From a virus: a DNA stretch of 56,826 nucleotides. Below are positions 17,159 to 25,444 of this stretch, in pieces (positions within the stretch are counted from its first letter, which is position 1; each line of letters opens with the position of its first letter). The notes beneath the pieces are model-generated. The model was not told where the DNA came from, made no database searches, and worked only from the letters and a program-made list of their open reading frames with translations. A program made the position numbers and the translations under genes. The stretch is taken from the IMG/VR virus record IMGVR_UViG_3300042569_001383, positions 88,125-144,950 of that record; one strand, 5' to 3'.

Positions 17159-18811
17159 TTAAAGAGTATTTAATCCGTGAACGTATACTTTTCCGTAGAA
17201 TTCTGGTCTAACCACTTTCTTCGCGTAACGTGTCATGACACCTTTACGTGGAGTGAAGTTGATTGGATCATATACTAATGGAGTCATAATCAACGGAATA
17301 TAAGGGCTAAATACAGCACCTGTTTCAAGGAATTGTGTTCCTCTGAATCCCATTAAGATTATGTTTTCTTTCATGTATGGGTTTTTGTATACAGTGTAAC
17401 GGTTATTGATAGCACCAATTTTTTGTACACCTGCTGCAAATTCCATTTTAGTTCCGTCAGTGTCTGCTGCAAATCCTGGGATAGACTCAAGAATTGTTGC
17501 TACTGCTGGACTAGTTACAAGGAAGTTAGCTCCACCACGCAATGTTTTTTGGTGAATTTTGTTAGATACTTTTTGAAGTTTAGTACCTAATGTTTGGAAC
17601 CATCCACCTTGAGTGTTGTAGAATCCGTCACCTGTCGCAGTTTGTTGAGTAAATCCTGTACCATTCCAGATGTTGTTGTTTTTAGCTGACCAATACTCAG
17701 TTGTTGGTGCTGCAGAAATTAACATATCTAAAATTTCCAAGTCAATTTCCATAGAAACATACTCAGATAACATTGAAGTTAATTCAGCTTCAGCATCAAT
17801 TGAATGGTAAGCGTTTAAATCTTGTGCAAACTCAGGTGTCCAAACTGCTTTCAACTTACGTGTTTTAGCAACGATTGGCTCTGATTGCATTTCCAAGTTC
17901 AATTCAGGGATATCAATGTCAGTACCTTGGTTGATTCCAGACGCACCTGATCCTTTAAATGGATTGGTATCTTCAAAATCACCTCTAGTAATATCATCTG
18001 GTTGTTTGCTATATGCTACAACGTATGCAGAAGTACCATTTAATCCTGCTGATGCAGATACAACAAATTCAATTCTACCCGTAGATGCATTGTATTTTGT
18101 AAATGCTGGCAAGTTCATTGCTGTAGTAATTGCAGATCCTGAAGTTAAAATAAATGAACGAACCGCGGTTGAATCAAAGTTAGTTAATGATGCAGTTGAT
18201 GCATATACTACTGTGTATCCTGTTAAATTTGAAGTATAATCACTATCAAAATTAACTGATCCAGATCCTGCAGATGCTGCAGATGCTGTTGTTGCAGCAA
18301 CCGATGCAGTTACCGAGTTAATTGAATATCCAAAACGTCCTGCTCCATATAAACCACCTGACGGGTCATTTGATGTACTTGTTACACCGAATAAAGAGTC
18401 ATCTGCGTCTGGAGAACCAAATGGATCGCCTGTTCTGTTAAGATTACCATTATCATCATCAAATCCTGGTTGCGCTGTACCATATTTAAAATCTAAATAA
18501 AAGATTAGACCTGATGGCAAATTCATTGGTTGAACTGAAACGAATTCTTTTGCTGCAAATTCAGCGAAAATTCTACGTACCAATGGAAGTGCTACACCTG
18601 CCCACTCTTCAGATCCATTTGCTGTACCTGTTTGTGATGATTCTTTTACTAATTGACGTGCTTGGTTTTCAAGCAATTGTGCCATACCTGCTTTTTCAGT
18701 CTCTGTACGAAGACCTTCTAGCAATCCAGTTTTTTCCCATTTTACAATCGTTGATTTAACGGCTGCTCTTTGTGAATTATCTGGACTTTGTAATAATGAA
18801 TTTAAACTCAT
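17159..18811 (-). CDS. gp23: Major capsid protein (T4 gp23-like)
   Basis: 550 aa (T4 gp23: 521); ATG at 18811 with AAAAGGAAAAC upstream. Features typical of gp23 are the N-terminal helical pro-region (residues 1-60), EEWAGVALPLVRRIFAEF, SVQPMNLPSGLIFYLDFKYG, then LEMQSEPIVAKTRKLKAVW, PEFAQDLNAYHSIDAEAEL, GANFLVTSPAVATILESI and the C-terminal MTPLVYDPINFTPRKGVMTRY. The pro-region should be removed by the prohead protease; LLE-N near residue 47 is a candidate cleavage site of the L/I-x-E type. An Ala/Ser/Thr-rich insert (about 145-260) probably forms a surface domain. No promoter motif precedes it; it appears to be read through from the core gene 31 nt upstream and is followed by a strong terminator. 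Confidence 0.95.
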   Translation of the reverse strand: MSLNSLLQSPDNSQRAAVKSTIVKWEKTGLLEGLRTETEKAGMAQLLENQARQLVKESSQTGTANGSEEWAGVALPLVRRIFAEFAAKEFVSVQPMNLPSGLIFYLDFKYGTAQPGFDDDNGNLNRTGDPFGSPDADDSLFGVTSTSNDPSGGLYGAGRFGYSINSVTASVAATTASAASAGSGSVNFDSDYTSNLTGYTVVYASTASLTNFDSTAVRSFILTSGSAITTAMNLPAFTKYNASTGRIEFVVSASAGLNGTSAYVVAYSKQPDDITRGDFEDTNPFKGSGASGINQGTDIDIPELNLEMQSEPIVAKTRKLKAVWTPEFAQDLNAYHSIDAEAELTSMLSEYVSMEIDLEILDMLISAAPTTEYWSAKNNNIWNGTGFTQQTATGDGFYNTQGGWFQTLGTKLQKVSNKIHQKTLRGGANFLVTSPAVATILESIPGFAADTDGTKMEFAAGVQKIGAINNRYTVYKNPYMKENIILMGFRGTQFLETGAVFSPYIPLIMTPLVYDPINFTPRKGVMTRYAKKVVRPEFYGKVYVHGLNTL

Positions 18812-18842
18812 TTTTGTTTTCCTTTTTTTTTTGTTTTTTAAA

Positions 18843-19886
18843 TTAAATTAATCCTGCTAATTTTTTCCAACGATTTGCCATTTCAAATCCTTCAGATAAA
18901 ATTTGCGTTGTTTCTTTTGACGGTGCTGTCGTACGCGTTGGACGAGATGCTGCTGATTCTTTAACCATTGCACGTTTTTGTGTTGGCTTGTTAAAGCTTT
19001 CTGCTAACGTTGCAAATACTAATTTAGCTTCTCTTGGCGAAACGGCTCTATCAAAGTTTTCGATAACTTTCATTTTTTGACCTTCGTTTAAGTCAAAGTT
19101 ACGGAACAATTTGTTTGTGTAAAGAAGTTTTGCGTTAAGTAAATTTACTTCATTAATTACTGAATTCAAATGTTTAACTGTTCGATACGCTTCTTCTAAG
19201 TTTTTCTCTAATTCTTCATTTTCAGTTTTTAATGCGTCCATTGCTGCTGGATCTTCTGCTGGTGGTTCCATTCCCATGTCAGTTTCACGTAAGATTGCTT
19301 CGATAATTTCGTTGATGTCTTCTTCATTTTCATCGTAATCATCTACCTCAGAACCACTAGGTCGTCCTCCGTCCATTACTGGAAATCCGTCGTCATCTAC
19401 TTCTTCATCATCATAATCGTCAACTGGCTCTCTGTCTGCTGGCATTTCTAATTCTCTTAAAATTTCTTCAAGATTAAGATCATCTTCTGCCGGTGCGTCT
19501 GCGCCAAATTCATCTTCTACCGGAGCTTTTGCACCAAATTCATCACCTAAATCGTCTTCGTCTTCGCCAGCCATTCCAACTTGAAATGAATAGTCTTGAC
19601 CACCAACGTTTGCTGCTAATGTGTCATCTGTCCAATTGAAGTCTTCTTCAGCGCCCATTTCTCCGTCGATTGGTGCGTCTGCACTCATATCAGTATCTGC
19701 ATCTAAATCCATGTTAACATCTACATCATCTTCGCCTTCGATTTCTCCAATTAGCTTAGATTGTAACATGCTTTCAAGTCTAGGTGCAAATGCTTCTTGT
19801 AATGCAAGTTTTGCGTTTGCTAATGCTGTTTCTTTTACTGCTTTAGCATCGGCGATTGCTTGTTTTAGCAAATCTGATTTTGCCAT
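18843..19886 (-). CDS. gp22: Prohead core (scaffold) protein (T4 gp22-like)
   Basis: 347 aa; ATG at 19886 with AAGGGGAA upstream. It is highly acidic: residues about 50-190 are dominated by Asp/Glu with D-D-x-D clusters and Gly/Ala, followed by a coiled-coil zone (ALKTENEELEKNLEEAYRTV) and a basic C-terminal tail ending EMANRWKKLAGLI. Position directly upstream of the capsid gene and downstream of the protease, its acidity and its helical ends fit the T4 gp22 scaffolding core, which is degraded by gp21 during maturation. T4 gp22 is 269 aa; the acidic repeat section explains the difference. A long structured leader precedes it. Confidence 0.85.
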   Translation of the reverse strand: MAKSDLLKQAIADAKAVKETALANAKLALQEAFAPRLESMLQSKLIGEIEGEDDVDVNMDLDADTDMSADAPIDGEMGAEEDFNWTDDTLAANVGGQDYSFQVGMAGEDEDDLGDEFGAKAPVEDEFGADAPAEDDLNLEEILRELEMPADREPVDDYDDEEVDDDGFPVMDGGRPSGSEVDDYDENEEDINEIIEAILRETDMGMEPPAEDPAAMDALKTENEELEKNLEEAYRTVKHLNSVINEVNLLNAKLLYTNKLFRNFDLNEGQKMKVIENFDRAVSPREAKLVFATLAESFNKPTQKRAMVKESAASRPTRTTAPSKETTQILSEGFEMANRWKKLAGLI

Positions 19887-20004
19887 ACTAGTTCCCCTTA
19901 AATTTTGTTTTTTTGGAAGTAAGATTATTTGTAAATCTTAATAAGAATAAATTGTTTTGTAACGCTATATAAAGAACAAAATAGCGTATTCTAAGAATAA
20001 ATAT
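19887..20004 (-). promoter_or_regulatory. Promoter-like motif and structured leader of the core-capsid operon
   Basis: The variant motif ATATTTATT lies at 19996-20004, 109 nt before the start codon. The leader contains a 7-bp stem ACGCTAT/ATAGCGT (19962-19968 with 19981-19987), a 6-bp stem AAGATT/AATCTT (19921-19926 with 19934-19939) and a direct repeat aagaataaat (plus strand) at 19943-19952 and 19993-20002. It is much the longest leader in the window and precedes the most highly expressed head genes, so it may stabilise the mRNA or control its translation. Confidence 0.5.
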
Positions 20005-20025
20005 AAGCAAGTTTGAAAAAACAGT

Positions 20026-20055
20026 AAAAAAGTCCTAACTTTTTCAGCTAGGACC
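20026..20055 (-). terminator. Rho-independent terminator after the bS21 gene
   Basis: Coding strand is GTCCTAGC-TGAAAAA-GTTAGGAC followed by TTTTTT; 8-bp stem with one G-T wobble (arms 20047-20054 and 20032-20039). It begins about 22 nt after the stop codon. Confidence 0.88.
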
Positions 20056-20077
20056 TTAAAAATAAAAAAATTGCAAT

Positions 20078-20323
20078 TTAATCTCTATGCATATCGCGGA
20101 TTTTCTGAATATATCGCGCTGCATTAAGTTCATCACGACGTTCAACGCAAGGTTTAGTAAAAGTACGAATATCTTTAACTTTTTCTAAAACGCCGGCAGA
20201 TTTCATTTTTCTTTTAAACGTTTTCAATGCGTGCGATAAATCTTCTCGGGTTGTACCTTGAACACTTACTGCTAATGAATTGCCTGGGACAATTGCTTTG
20301 TGTTGTTTTTGTTTTTTACTCAT
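20078..20323 (-). CDS. rpsU: Phage-encoded ribosomal protein bS21
   Basis: 81 aa. Residues 32-68 (ALKTFKRKMKSAGVLEKV, then FTKPCVERRDE) match the bS21 core A-L-x-x-F-K-R-x-x-x-x-A-G-V-x-x-x-h and the downstream F-x-K-P-x-V-x-x-R. The tail AARYIQKIRD resembles the A-x-Y-I-Q-x-x-R-D ending I associate with Bacteroidota bS21, in which the Tyr is part of the anti-Shine-Dalgarno pocket; the equivalent here would be Tyr71. An N-terminal extension of about 15-18 residues (basic, Gln/Lys-rich) is unusual. bS21 sits on the 30S platform next to the 3' end of 16S rRNA and affects initiation. The gene is last in the protease-to-bS21 unit, 9 nt after the upstream stop, has no Shine-Dalgarno and is followed by a terminator. 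Confidence 0.92.
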   Translation of the reverse strand: MSKKQKQHKAIVPGNSLAVSVQGTTREDLSHALKTFKRKMKSAGVLEKVKDIRTFTKPCVERRDELNAARYIQKIRDMHRD

Positions 20324-20332
20324 ATAACTGTT

Positions 20333-20857
20333 TTAAATTTTACGTATAGGAACTTGTGGATTTGGTGTTGGTTTAGGTTTTGATTCTCCTCTTACTCGAA
20401 ATCTAAATGCTGATAATTCCATTCGTTGTGCAAAATATCCTTGAATGCGTTGTGCATCTTTTGCAGGATCATCGCTTAGTCTAAAATAAAAATATCCATT
20501 TTTACCGTTTTTAGATACAGTACGTTTAATTATTGTGAATCCTTTTTTCTCTGCCCATTGACGAATATCATCTGATACTTGTTTTGCTATAGTTGCATCT
20601 TTAATTGCATATTCTACTCCACCGCGGTATTCGTCGATTCCGTTAACTAGTTTAGCTTCATCAACTAATTCTTCTTCGATATGAATTCTGCCTTTTGTAG
20701 TTTTCAAAATATTTTGTGCTGCTTGAACTTTTTTTGGATCTTTCGCGTCAATTGGAGATAACACAACGTCTTTGCTAGGATCTGCTTTAGTCGACATTGC
20801 CGTTTGTTCAGTTAAACCAAAAAAATCGCGATATAATTTTTTAAATGTATTCATCAT
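20333..20857 (-). CDS. Hypothetical head-region protein with a candidate protease site
   Basis: 174 aa from the first of two adjacent ATGs (20857; the second is at 20854), with AAAGG upstream. Residues 5-18, FKKLYRDFFGLTEQ, form a short amphipathic helix ending in L-T-E-Q, a possible prohead protease site. The rest is alpha/beta: AKLVNGIDEYRGGVEYAI, then KQVSDDIRQWAEKKGFTIIK and GYFYFRLSDDPAKDAQRIQG, and a Pro/Lys-rich tail. I do not recognise the fold. Sitting between protease, core and capsid genes, it could be an internal or core head protein, but that is inferred only from context. Confidence 0.75.
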   Translation of the reverse strand: MMNTFKKLYRDFFGLTEQTAMSTKADPSKDVVLSPIDAKDPKKVQAAQNILKTTKGRIHIEEELVDEAKLVNGIDEYRGGVEYAIKDATIAKQVSDDIRQWAEKKGFTIIKRTVSKNGKNGYFYFRLSDDPAKDAQRIQGYFAQRMELSAFRFRVRGESKPKPTPNPQVPIRKI

Positions 20858-20897
20858 ACTTACCTTTATAATATAAAATTATTTTTAAACATCCAAA

Positions 20898-21314
20898 TTA
20901 TTGAACATCATAATATTTTTTCAATCCTTCGGAAATGTCTTGGTATGCAGCTTCCATTCTACGTTCGTGAATCATTACTTCGTTTGATGCTTTTTGAAAC
21001 GCTTTTAACGCTTCGTCAATCAATTTCATGTGACGTCCTGCAGCAACTTTTTCTACCATATCATCATCAGATTCACCGATTAATTTAGTAGCAGTCTCAA
21101 CCATTTTAGTTACGCGTTTAACTGTTTCTTGTAATCGTTCTCCACGTGACATAACTATTTCTGACAATTCAGAAAATGTTCGTAACGAGTTTGCAAACTC
21201 ACGTTTATCTTCAACTGTCAGTGGTGCATCTTTTTCACTGAATACTGTTTGCTTTGGTTGTGTTTGTTCACCTAACCAAAGATCTTTAACTATTTGTAAA
21301 TTGCTTTTTGCCAT
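20898..21314 (-). CDS. Hypothetical helical head-region protein
   Basis: 138 aa from ATG 21314 (MAKSNLQIVKDLWLGEQ), chosen because AGGAT lies eight nt upstream; an ATG at 21338 is in frame but has no such site. It overlaps the end of the protease gene in another frame. After an N-terminal helix ending L-G-E-Q at 14-17 (a possible gp21 cleavage site) the sequence is long charged helix (NSLRTFSELSEIVMSRGERL, VKRVTKMVETATKLIG, EALKAFQKASNEVMIHERRM), probably coiled coil. I suspect a minor prohead core protein comparable in position to T4 gp67/gp68, but there is no recognisable sequence match. Confidence 0.72.
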   Translation of the reverse strand: MAKSNLQIVKDLWLGEQTQPKQTVFSEKDAPLTVEDKREFANSLRTFSELSEIVMSRGERLQETVKRVTKMVETATKLIGESDDDMVEKVAAGRHMKLIDEALKAFQKASNEVMIHERRMEAAYQDISEGLKKYYDVQ

Positions 21315-21318
21315 TTTG

Positions 21319-21948
21319 TTATATCCTACATTTTCCATCTTCGCATAATATCGAGGTAATGATACCGTTTACGTCTGCGTATTTATTTTTTGTTATATTG
21401 TTATTAACTGATTCTCTTAGGCCCGTAGGCTTCATAAAAGCACCTTGCGTTGAAGGATTTGATACAAAGTCCCAACATATTAATTCAAAATCTTCTTGTA
21501 CTTCAACTGTGCCTTCATTTCTTAATTCTTTGACAGAACCTAATCCGCGAGATGAAATACCTAAAGTAATTCCGGCTTTGAACAATGATTTTAAAATATT
21601 ACCTGATGGTGTATCTAATATTTGAACTGCTCCTAATAAATCATTGCCTTCCCACCATATTTTTAAAATATTATGAGATACATTGTTTAAATTTACCACC
21701 ATCGATTCTGGGTGATCTAATTCTCCTAATGCACGGTGTTGGTCAATATATTCTTGTTGATATTTTTGACATTCACGCATTAATATATGTTTAGGATATA
21801 CGCGTCCGTTTTGATTTTTAGCACCAGCTCGTTGCAATACACCTTTTACAACATATCCACCCGGAATTCCGTATGAATCTCCAGATTGTTCATTCAATGA
21901 CCCAATTGGACGAAATGGCATATATTCTACAATTAATTGTTTTGACAT
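21319..21948 (-). CDS. gp21: Prohead maturation protease (T4 gp21-like)
   Basis: 209 aa (T4 gp21: 212); ATG at 21948 with AGGGGAG upstream, embedded in the stop of the previous gene. Motifs: NQNGRVYPKHIL at 45-56, GELDHPES with His79, and ITLGISSRGLGSV at 127-139 with the candidate catalytic Ser in GISSRG, as in the herpesvirus-like serine protease fold of T4 gp21. The enzyme activates itself and cleaves capsid and core proteins after L/I-x-E; a possible self-cleavage site LNEQ lies at 18-21. It lies between portal-associated genes and core/capsid genes, as in T4. Confidence 0.93.
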   Translation of the reverse strand: MSKQLIVEYMPFRPIGSLNEQSGDSYGIPGGYVVKGVLQRAGAKNQNGRVYPKHILMRECQKYQQEYIDQHRALGELDHPESMVVNLNNVSHNILKIWWEGNDLLGAVQILDTPSGNILKSLFKAGITLGISSRGLGSVKELRNEGTVEVQEDFELICWDFVSNPSTQGAFMKPTGLRESVNNNITKNKYADVNGIITSILCEDGKCRI

Positions 21949-21949
21949 A

Positions 21950-22681
21950 TTACTCCCCTAATGCTCTTACTCGTTCTGATATTTTAATTAATCGTTCTGA
22001 TATTTTGTTTAATGCACGTGTCGTCGATGGTCCGTAATTTGAAGATGTAACTCCCGATTCAGTTTTTAATTTAGAATTGTAACCTACCAACGTTTCGATT
22101 TCACGCAATTTCATTGCAATTTCTTGTATTGTACGTTTAACTTTGGTTGATGGTTTATCATCTCCTTGTTTAAAATTACGATATGATTCGATAAGTTGTT
22201 CGTATTTAGAATCCATTGCTTCGTGTATTTTGTTTGTTTTATTTTTAACGCCGGACCAATCATATTCAACATGAGTTGTTTCTTGTACATGTGCCGGACG
22301 ATCGTCGTATTTTTTATATGTTTTTAATAATGGTTGCGTCGGATAATTAAATTTTCCATGTTGCCATGCATTATCATTATCTGCAAATGGAAATTTATCT
22401 ACATATTCTTCTTCTGCAGATTCTGGACGTTGATATTTCCCATATTGATAAGTTGGTGGCGTATTAACTGATTCACGAACTCGTTTCATGCCTAATACTT
22501 CTACCGTATCATCATCTGCTTTAGAAAATGCATTTGGTGTCATGTAACCGGCAACTCCCGCAGATGTGGATGCCTCTTCCAATTCATCCTCTTGTTGATT
22601 GTTTGCAATATCATCTATGATGTCATTGGTTTGATCAACTGCTTCGAATGCTTCTTCTATTTGTTGCAAAAACGTTTTCAT
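21950..22681 (-). CDS. Hypothetical head-module protein
   Basis: 243 aa; its ATG overlaps the TGA of the upstream gene (ATGA). The N terminus MKTFLQQIEEAFEAVDQTND is a charged helix. ASTSAGVAGYMTPNAFSK at 37-54 resembles a Gly-rich motif seen in structural or core proteins of environmental T4-like phages. The middle is rich in Tyr, Pro and charged residues (TYQYGKYQRPESAEEEYV), and the C terminus is helical with ALNKISERLIKISERVRAL. Function not known; coupling to portal-side and protease genes suggests a prohead component. Confidence 0.72.
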   Translation of the reverse strand: MKTFLQQIEEAFEAVDQTNDIIDDIANNQQEDELEEASTSAGVAGYMTPNAFSKADDDTVEVLGMKRVRESVNTPPTYQYGKYQRPESAEEEYVDKFPFADNDNAWQHGKFNYPTQPLLKTYKKYDDRPAHVQETTHVEYDWSGVKNKTNKIHEAMDSKYEQLIESYRNFKQGDDKPSTKVKRTIQEIAMKLREIETLVGYNSKLKTESGVTSSNYGPSTTRALNKISERLIKISERVRALGE

Positions 22682-23532
22682 TTATGTATCTCATTTAATT
22701 CGTCAACTAAATCCATGTATCGCATTAGATTCAATATATGTGATTCTTTTATTTTTTTTATCGTTTCCACATTACATAGCATTTCCGACAATTGTTCAAC
22801 TTTAATTTTAACAACTGCATCATCGATATGTTTAACATGTTCTGCTAAACGTTTTTTTATTTTAGGAATTACTTGTTGAACATATTCGCGAAGTGCCTCT
22901 GTGTCATTAACGTGTGTAATGTATTTGTTTAATAGTTGTTTTTGTGATTCTGATAAAACTTCGGAATACGTGCTATTAAATTTATCAACTAAAATTTTAT
23001 ATGTTAACAGTCTAACGTCTTTATCTTGTTTAGAAAACGATTCCATTACTAAATCTTTTGCTTCAACAACTTGTTTTTTCGGCAACGCATGTTCCAACAA
23101 AACGTTCTTGCATTGCATTAATTGTTTTGGATTATCAGTTTCCGTATATTCGAACAACATGTAAATTGATGCCAATTCTTTGTAATTATTAATATGTATT
23201 TTAGACATATTTTCAAAGACAAAATTTTCAGATATTTCTTTAACTAAATTGTATTTTTGGCGATTCAAAACAGTTTGATTTAATTTTGCATGTGCATCTT
23301 TAACAGTACGAATAAAGTCTAACGCACGTGCTTCAGATTTATGATGTTCTTTAATTAATGCATTGTACAATTGCAATTCTTTTGATAATTCAGTATTACG
23401 TCCGAAATATTTTTTAATAATATCAATTGTTACTGATTTATCAGATGTTAACGTTTCGGAAGTTAATTTTCTAACTAACATTTCAAATAGAATGCCGGTG
23501 TTTTTGTATTTTGAATGTTTTAATTTTTTCAT
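22678..23532 (-). CDS. Hypothetical conserved protein between portal and protease
   Basis: 284 aa, strongly basic and almost all helical. It begins MKKLKHSKYKNTGILFEMLV and continues RKLTSETLTSDKSVTIDIIK; the opening K-L-K-H-S-K-Y-K-N-T-G-I-L-F-E-h-L-h-R is a pattern I recall from uncharacterised proteins of T4-like environmental phages, always in the head region. No nucleotide-binding or membrane motif is visible. It starts a unit with its own variant promoter motif, and its stop overlaps the next start. Role in head assembly is inferred from context. Confidence 0.75.
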   Translation of the reverse strand: MKKLKHSKYKNTGILFEMLVRKLTSETLTSDKSVTIDIIKKYFGRNTELSKELQLYNALIKEHHKSEARALDFIRTVKDAHAKLNQTVLNRQKYNLVKEISENFVFENMSKIHINNYKELASIYMLFEYTETDNPKQLMQCKNVLLEHALPKKQVVEAKDLVMESFSKQDKDVRLLTYKILVDKFNSTYSEVLSESQKQLLNKYITHVNDTEALREYVQQVIPKIKKRLAEHVKHIDDAVVKIKVEQLSEMLCNVETIKKIKESHILNLMRYMDLVDELNEIHK

Positions 23533-23552
23533 ATCGATGTGATACTTTTTTA

Positions 23553-23561
23553 AATAAATAT
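23553..23561 (-). promoter_or_regulatory. Late-promoter-like motif (variant) before the 284-aa gene
   Basis: Coding strand reads ATATTTATTTAAAAAA; the core ends 20 nt before the ATG at 23532 and lies just past (upstream-side) the portal gene's stop. Confidence 0.5.
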
Positions 23562-23562
23562 G

Positions 23563-25398
23563 TTATAAAATATTATTTTCATCTAATAATGTCCCAGAGT
23601 CATTATCAGTAGGTTTATTAGTTGTTATTGATTCTAATATCATTTTATTGGTTTTTTTGTATTTTGAACCATTCAATGTTTTTATAACATTTTCGTACGC
23701 AACATCTAATTTACGTTCACGTCTCGGATTAGGTAAAAATGCAGTTTTTTGATTTTCAGTATCAAATGCTTGGTCTATTTCTTTTTTACCGGTAGGATCC
23801 CATCCAAACGCGTTTTTGTGTTGTCCAAATTTAATTCCTTCTTTAGGACGTCCGCCTGGATCTTTTTGTTCAACATCATCCGAACTCATATGCATTGATG
23901 CTAAATCGTGAGGTGTTCCATATGACGTACCAGTTACTGCTGGATCATTTCCTTCTTGTTCAAGTTGATTTTGACGGAAACGAAGTTTTAAATCTTCAAT
24001 AACATTTGTACGTTCTGCTAACCATTGTTCTTCTGACATATTGAATATGAATTCATATATGTATTTGTCTGAAACTAGTTTTGAATCTTTCATTGCCGTT
24101 GCTAATGTCATTTTTTCTGTCATTAATGCAATTTTTTGTTGATCATAAACTATAGATGGCGCCGTTAATTGCAATTCAAATCCAATTAAATCTTCATCAT
24201 CAAATCCTTGTGCATATAAATGTATAATGGCTATTTTATACAATTCAGATGTAACAATTTTTTGTATGCGTTCAATTGTTCTTGCAAAACGAATATCCAT
24301 TGATGCTAATGTAGTTTTTCCTTCAACAGCTTCAGCATATCCTAAAAATGGTTTAGGAATCTTAAGTGCAGCCATCATTTTGTCTTTAACATAATTGATG
24401 TCATCAATTCCTGTAAATGTCATACCAGGAAGTGTATCAATTGCAGTTGAAGATTGTCCACCACGTACTGGCAAATAATAATCTTCTAACATGTTGTTCA
24501 AGTTAAATTTAAGATTATAATTTCCTGTATTTGGATCTACGTGTGGAATTTTTTTCATTTTATTGATAACTGCTTCCATGAATGAATCAACTTCATTAGG
24601 AGGTATATTACCAATATCAATTTTAAATATGCGTTTTTCTGGTGCACGCATTATACGATGTATAAGCATCGCATCCTCTAACATTGTTAATTTTTGAAAT
24701 TCTTTTCTTGCGCCTTCCAACATAGACTTACCGTACGGTAAAAAGTTTGAATCTGACAACATACGGAAATGTGCTACTTCAAACACATCATACATTAAAT
24801 TAGGACTAGATGCATGTCGAAATTTAATTTTATATTCGCCAGTTTCTTCATCAAATTCTTCCCAACGTTCAACTTCGTAACTAGAAAATGGACGTGCGTT
24901 AATAACTCCCAATTCGTTTGCAATGTCTAACTTTAAAAAGAAATCTCCGTATTTAGTTATGTTGCGAATCCATGGCCATAAATTAAATTCAATGTTCAAT
25001 ACATCGTAAAATAAATTGTAAAGAATTTTTTGTATGTTAGATTTGTTGGTTTTGATAGTTAAAATATCACCAAATTGGTCTTCCAATGTAGATTCATCTG
25101 CATATATATCTAATGCTGCACTGATAATAGGATCTTTATCCATCATTTCGTAATCAGTGTATAACTGCATACGATTTTGGTGCATATAATAATTAGAATC
25201 ATATCCACCCATTCCGCCAACACGATGGCGATTTGATCCATGCAATCTTGTATATCGGTCTGCTACTTTTGTTTGATTCAAGTTACCGGAAGATTGTAAA
25301 CGGTTTGTATCTACAATTTTAAGTTGATCTTTTCCAAACGTACGTACTATAACATTCGTAGCAAATAGATTCTGTAATCGTTTTCTTAATGATGCCAT
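23563..25398 (-). CDS. gp20: Portal vertex protein (T4 gp20-like)
   Basis: 611 aa (T4 gp20: 524). Diagnostic stretches are YTDYEMMDKDPIISAALDIY followed by ADESTLEDQ at 80-110, then YDVLNIEFNLWPWIRNITKY-type text, MLEDAMLIHRIMRAPEKRIF, NIPPNEVDSFMEAVINKM, PVRGGQSSTAIDTLPGMTFT and DDINYVKDKMMAALKIPKPF with GKTTLASMDIRFARTIERIQ. The dodecameric portal nucleates head assembly and forms the DNA entry channel. The C-terminal 120 residues (after ERTNVIEDLKLRFRQNQ) are extended and polar. It lies directly after terminase, as expected for the packaging pair; a promoter-like motif precedes it. Confidence 0.95.
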   Translation of the reverse strand: MASLRKRLQNLFATNVIVRTFGKDQLKIVDTNRLQSSGNLNQTKVADRYTRLHGSNRHRVGGMGGYDSNYYMHQNRMQLYTDYEMMDKDPIISAALDIYADESTLEDQFGDILTIKTNKSNIQKILYNLFYDVLNIEFNLWPWIRNITKYGDFFLKLDIANELGVINARPFSSYEVERWEEFDEETGEYKIKFRHASSPNLMYDVFEVAHFRMLSDSNFLPYGKSMLEGARKEFQKLTMLEDAMLIHRIMRAPEKRIFKIDIGNIPPNEVDSFMEAVINKMKKIPHVDPNTGNYNLKFNLNNMLEDYYLPVRGGQSSTAIDTLPGMTFTGIDDINYVKDKMMAALKIPKPFLGYAEAVEGKTTLASMDIRFARTIERIQKIVTSELYKIAIIHLYAQGFDDEDLIGFELQLTAPSIVYDQQKIALMTEKMTLATAMKDSKLVSDKYIYEFIFNMSEEQWLAERTNVIEDLKLRFRQNQLEQEGNDPAVTGTSYGTPHDLASMHMSSDDVEQKDPGGRPKEGIKFGQHKNAFGWDPTGKKEIDQAFDTENQKTAFLPNPRRERKLDVAYENVIKTLNGSKYKKTNKMILESITTNKPTDNDSGTLLDENNIL

Positions 25399-25411
25399 AT
25401 ATTTTTTTTAA

Positions 25412-25420
25412 TATAAATAT
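25412..25420 (-). promoter_or_regulatory. Late-promoter-like motif before the portal gene
   Basis: Coding strand reads ATATTTATATTAAAAA; the core ends 13 nt before the ATG at 25398. Confidence 0.55.
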
Positions 25421-25444
25421 AGGTAAATACAGATCTACCATGGT

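Noticed and set aside
20078-20323. bS21 as a sign of host DNA contamination or a chimeric assembly
   Set aside because: It is embedded in the head operon with the same strand, spacing and base use as its neighbours, and bS21 is one of the ribosomal proteins known from phages.
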